Source: Epithemia pelagica (lineage: Eukaryota > Bacillariophyta > Bacillariophyceae > Surirellales > Surirellaceae). From it: 64,000 nt of DNA. The DNA lies in the NCBI GenBank assembly GCA_946965045.2, contig OX337242.1, forward strand, positions 1,054,001 to 1,118,000, in the 5' to 3' direction. Position 1 is the first letter of the stretch. Every line of letters begins with the position of its first letter. Under the pieces are notes generated by a model, which worked only from the letters and a program-made list of their open reading frames with translations, had not been told where the DNA came from and did no database searches. The translations under genes were made by a program, and so were the position numbers. Below, piece after piece: positions 62,901-64,000 of this stretch.

Positions 62901-63716
62901 ATGTCAGCAACAGCAGCTTCGGTATCGGTGGTCTACCTGGAGGAAAATACGAAACAGGTTTCTTGTCGGCTTGATGTGGCCGCAACCATGACAGCCTCTC
63001 ATAGCAGCGACTCGGCGGAAAGGAAAGTCAGATTTACTGACGAACACCAAACAATATTAATTGAACAAATCGAGGAGCTCGATGTTGAATCGATATGGTT
63101 TACGCCGGAGGACTACTTTGAGATCAAAGCGCAGACGAGACTTGAATCGAAGGACTGGCGGAGGAAAGGCTACGGTGTTCTGTTAAAGGAAACTTTTGAG
63201 AATCCAATGGACGAAGCGCAGGACTATTTAAATGCGTTTTGTCAACTTGAAGATGCGCTCTCACGAAGAGGTCTAGAGAGACACTTGTCACGGCGCCACG
63301 GGGAAGAAAGATCAGACTTGAAGGACAGAGCACGGTATTGTGTTTTATCGCACCAACGGAGACTCAAGCGAGATGGTATGAAAATTCATGAAATGGAGGA
63401 TCAATTGGCGAAAATATACGAAGACATCAGTCGATGTGCCAAGGTTTTTGCACGGAGAATAGCCAAGGCAGATGAATTGGTTGTCGTGGAGGGATCGACA
63501 AATGAGCCAGCAAATTCAATCGTAGACGAAAATGAGGTGACCGAGGGTGGACGCAAAATGGAACGGCGTATGTCCAACTTTTCGGTTAAATCAGGAAATT
63601 CCCTGGACTCCTTTCGAATGCCACCGTCTGGAAGTGCGACACCAAGATCGCAGAAAGGAAACTGTCCTTCAAGCCCGGCATCTCCAACTGAAGAATACTA
63701 TGCAGCGATCGCATGA
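62901..63716 (+). CDS. VRF-W family protein (diatom-type)
   Basis: About 271 residues from the ATG at 62901; the frame opens further upstream inside the LTR, and another ATG at 62988 is possible. Blocks: ERKVRFTDEHQ, then SIWFTPEDYFEIKAQTRL, a charged middle, RRGLERHLSRRHGEER, YCVLSHQRRLKRDG, DISRCAKVFARRIAKADEL and a polar S/P-rich tail. Same order and motifs as the genes at 9381 and 33707. The K-V-R-F block fits an RVxF-type PP1 docking motif (inference). A Copia element ends 66 bp before the chosen ATG, so its upstream region has been replaced by the LTR. Confidence 0.76.
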   Translation: MSATAASVSVVYLEENTKQVSCRLDVAATMTASHSSDSAERKVRFTDEHQTILIEQIEELDVESIWFTPEDYFEIKAQTRLESKDWRRKGYGVLLKETFENPMDEAQDYLNAFCQLEDALSRRGLERHLSRRHGEERSDLKDRARYCVLSHQRRLKRDGMKIHEMEDQLAKIYEDISRCAKVFARRIAKADELVVVEGSTNEPANSIVDENEVTEGGRKMERRMSNFSVKSGNSLDSFRMPPSGSATPRSQKGNCPSSPASPTEEYYAAIA

Positions 63717-64000
63717 TGTGCGAGACAGGAAACGAGTCACTTATGAGGTCTTATTGCGCATCCTACGGGCTCGTCTGGCTTTACCAAACCCTACGAACGT
63801 GGGGTTCTGTTCGAATGGGATTGTAAATTCCACATGGCTGATGGTTGGAAAATGCATTACGGACCATAACGATGATTACTGTGGACATGTTCATTAGCAG
63901 CATTTCTCGCGTTTTGTGTCAAGCAACGAAGGTTCGAGCAGACGATATGCACAGTATCATTTCGCGGCGGCTTGCGGAATTGCGGGCAAGTACGTTTTAT
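63717..64000. other. Right end of window, nothing recognised
   Basis: 284 bp after the last gene without a supported feature. Confidence 0.45.

Overview
The window looks like nuclear DNA from a diatom, probably a pennate one. The evidence is: (i) short GT-AG introns of about 67-113 bp in most genes; (ii) a cyclin of the diatom-specific type; (iii) a prenyltransferase whose N-terminus is a signal peptide followed by the CAFAP-type cleavage motif of diatom plastid precursors; (iv) Copia-type LTR elements with short LTRs and a gag/pol layout like the diatom CoDi elements; and (v) three members of a diatom-type 'VRF...W' protein family. About half of the window is mobile DNA.

Layout. 0-5 kb: aminopeptidase N, a histidine phosphatase and an LSM12 homologue. 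5.3-6.8 kb: three MITEs of one family nested in each other. 7-12 kb: 3-ketodihydrosphingosine reductase, a TA-flanked MITE, a frameshifted VRF-W gene and RIO2 kinase. 12.1-12.7 kb: a second TA-flanked MITE. 13.3-16.7 kb: a PIF/Harbinger-like DNA transposon with a transposase and a divergent partner gene, ending 11 bp before a peroxiredoxin start codon. 17.4-18.2 kb: a membrane protein, probably plastid-targeted. 18.4-25.1 kb: a full-length Copia element with apparently identical LTRs. 25.1-33.1 kb: an 8-kb tyrosine-recombinase retrotransposon of Ngaro/PAT architecture (A1 - ORFs - B1 A2 B2). 33.7-34.5 kb: a VRF-W family gene. 35.8-43.5 kb: a UbiA-type prenyltransferase gene split inside an exon by a 6.1-kb element with 26-bp terminal inverted repeats. 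That element carries two convergent genes, one a possible unclassified DDE-type transposase. 44.6-51.2 kb: ankyrin protein, an unknown small gene between 31-bp direct repeats, a protein kinase and a cyclin. 51.7-56.0 kb: a non-coding LTR element whose leader matches that of the Copia element at 56.5-62.8 kb. 62.9-63.7 kb: a third VRF-W gene.

The points most worth checking are: the 6.1-kb two-gene element and its exact insertion in the UbiA exon; the YR retrotransposon; the fact that all three coding retroelements (two Copia, one YR) separate gag from pol by a single in-frame UGA, in two cases with no AUG to restart on; the non-autonomous/autonomous LTR pair; and the nested MITE trio with element-specific terminal repeats. 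All calls come from reading the sequence by eye; no searches were run. Several gene starts were moved from non-ATG codons to the first supported ATG.
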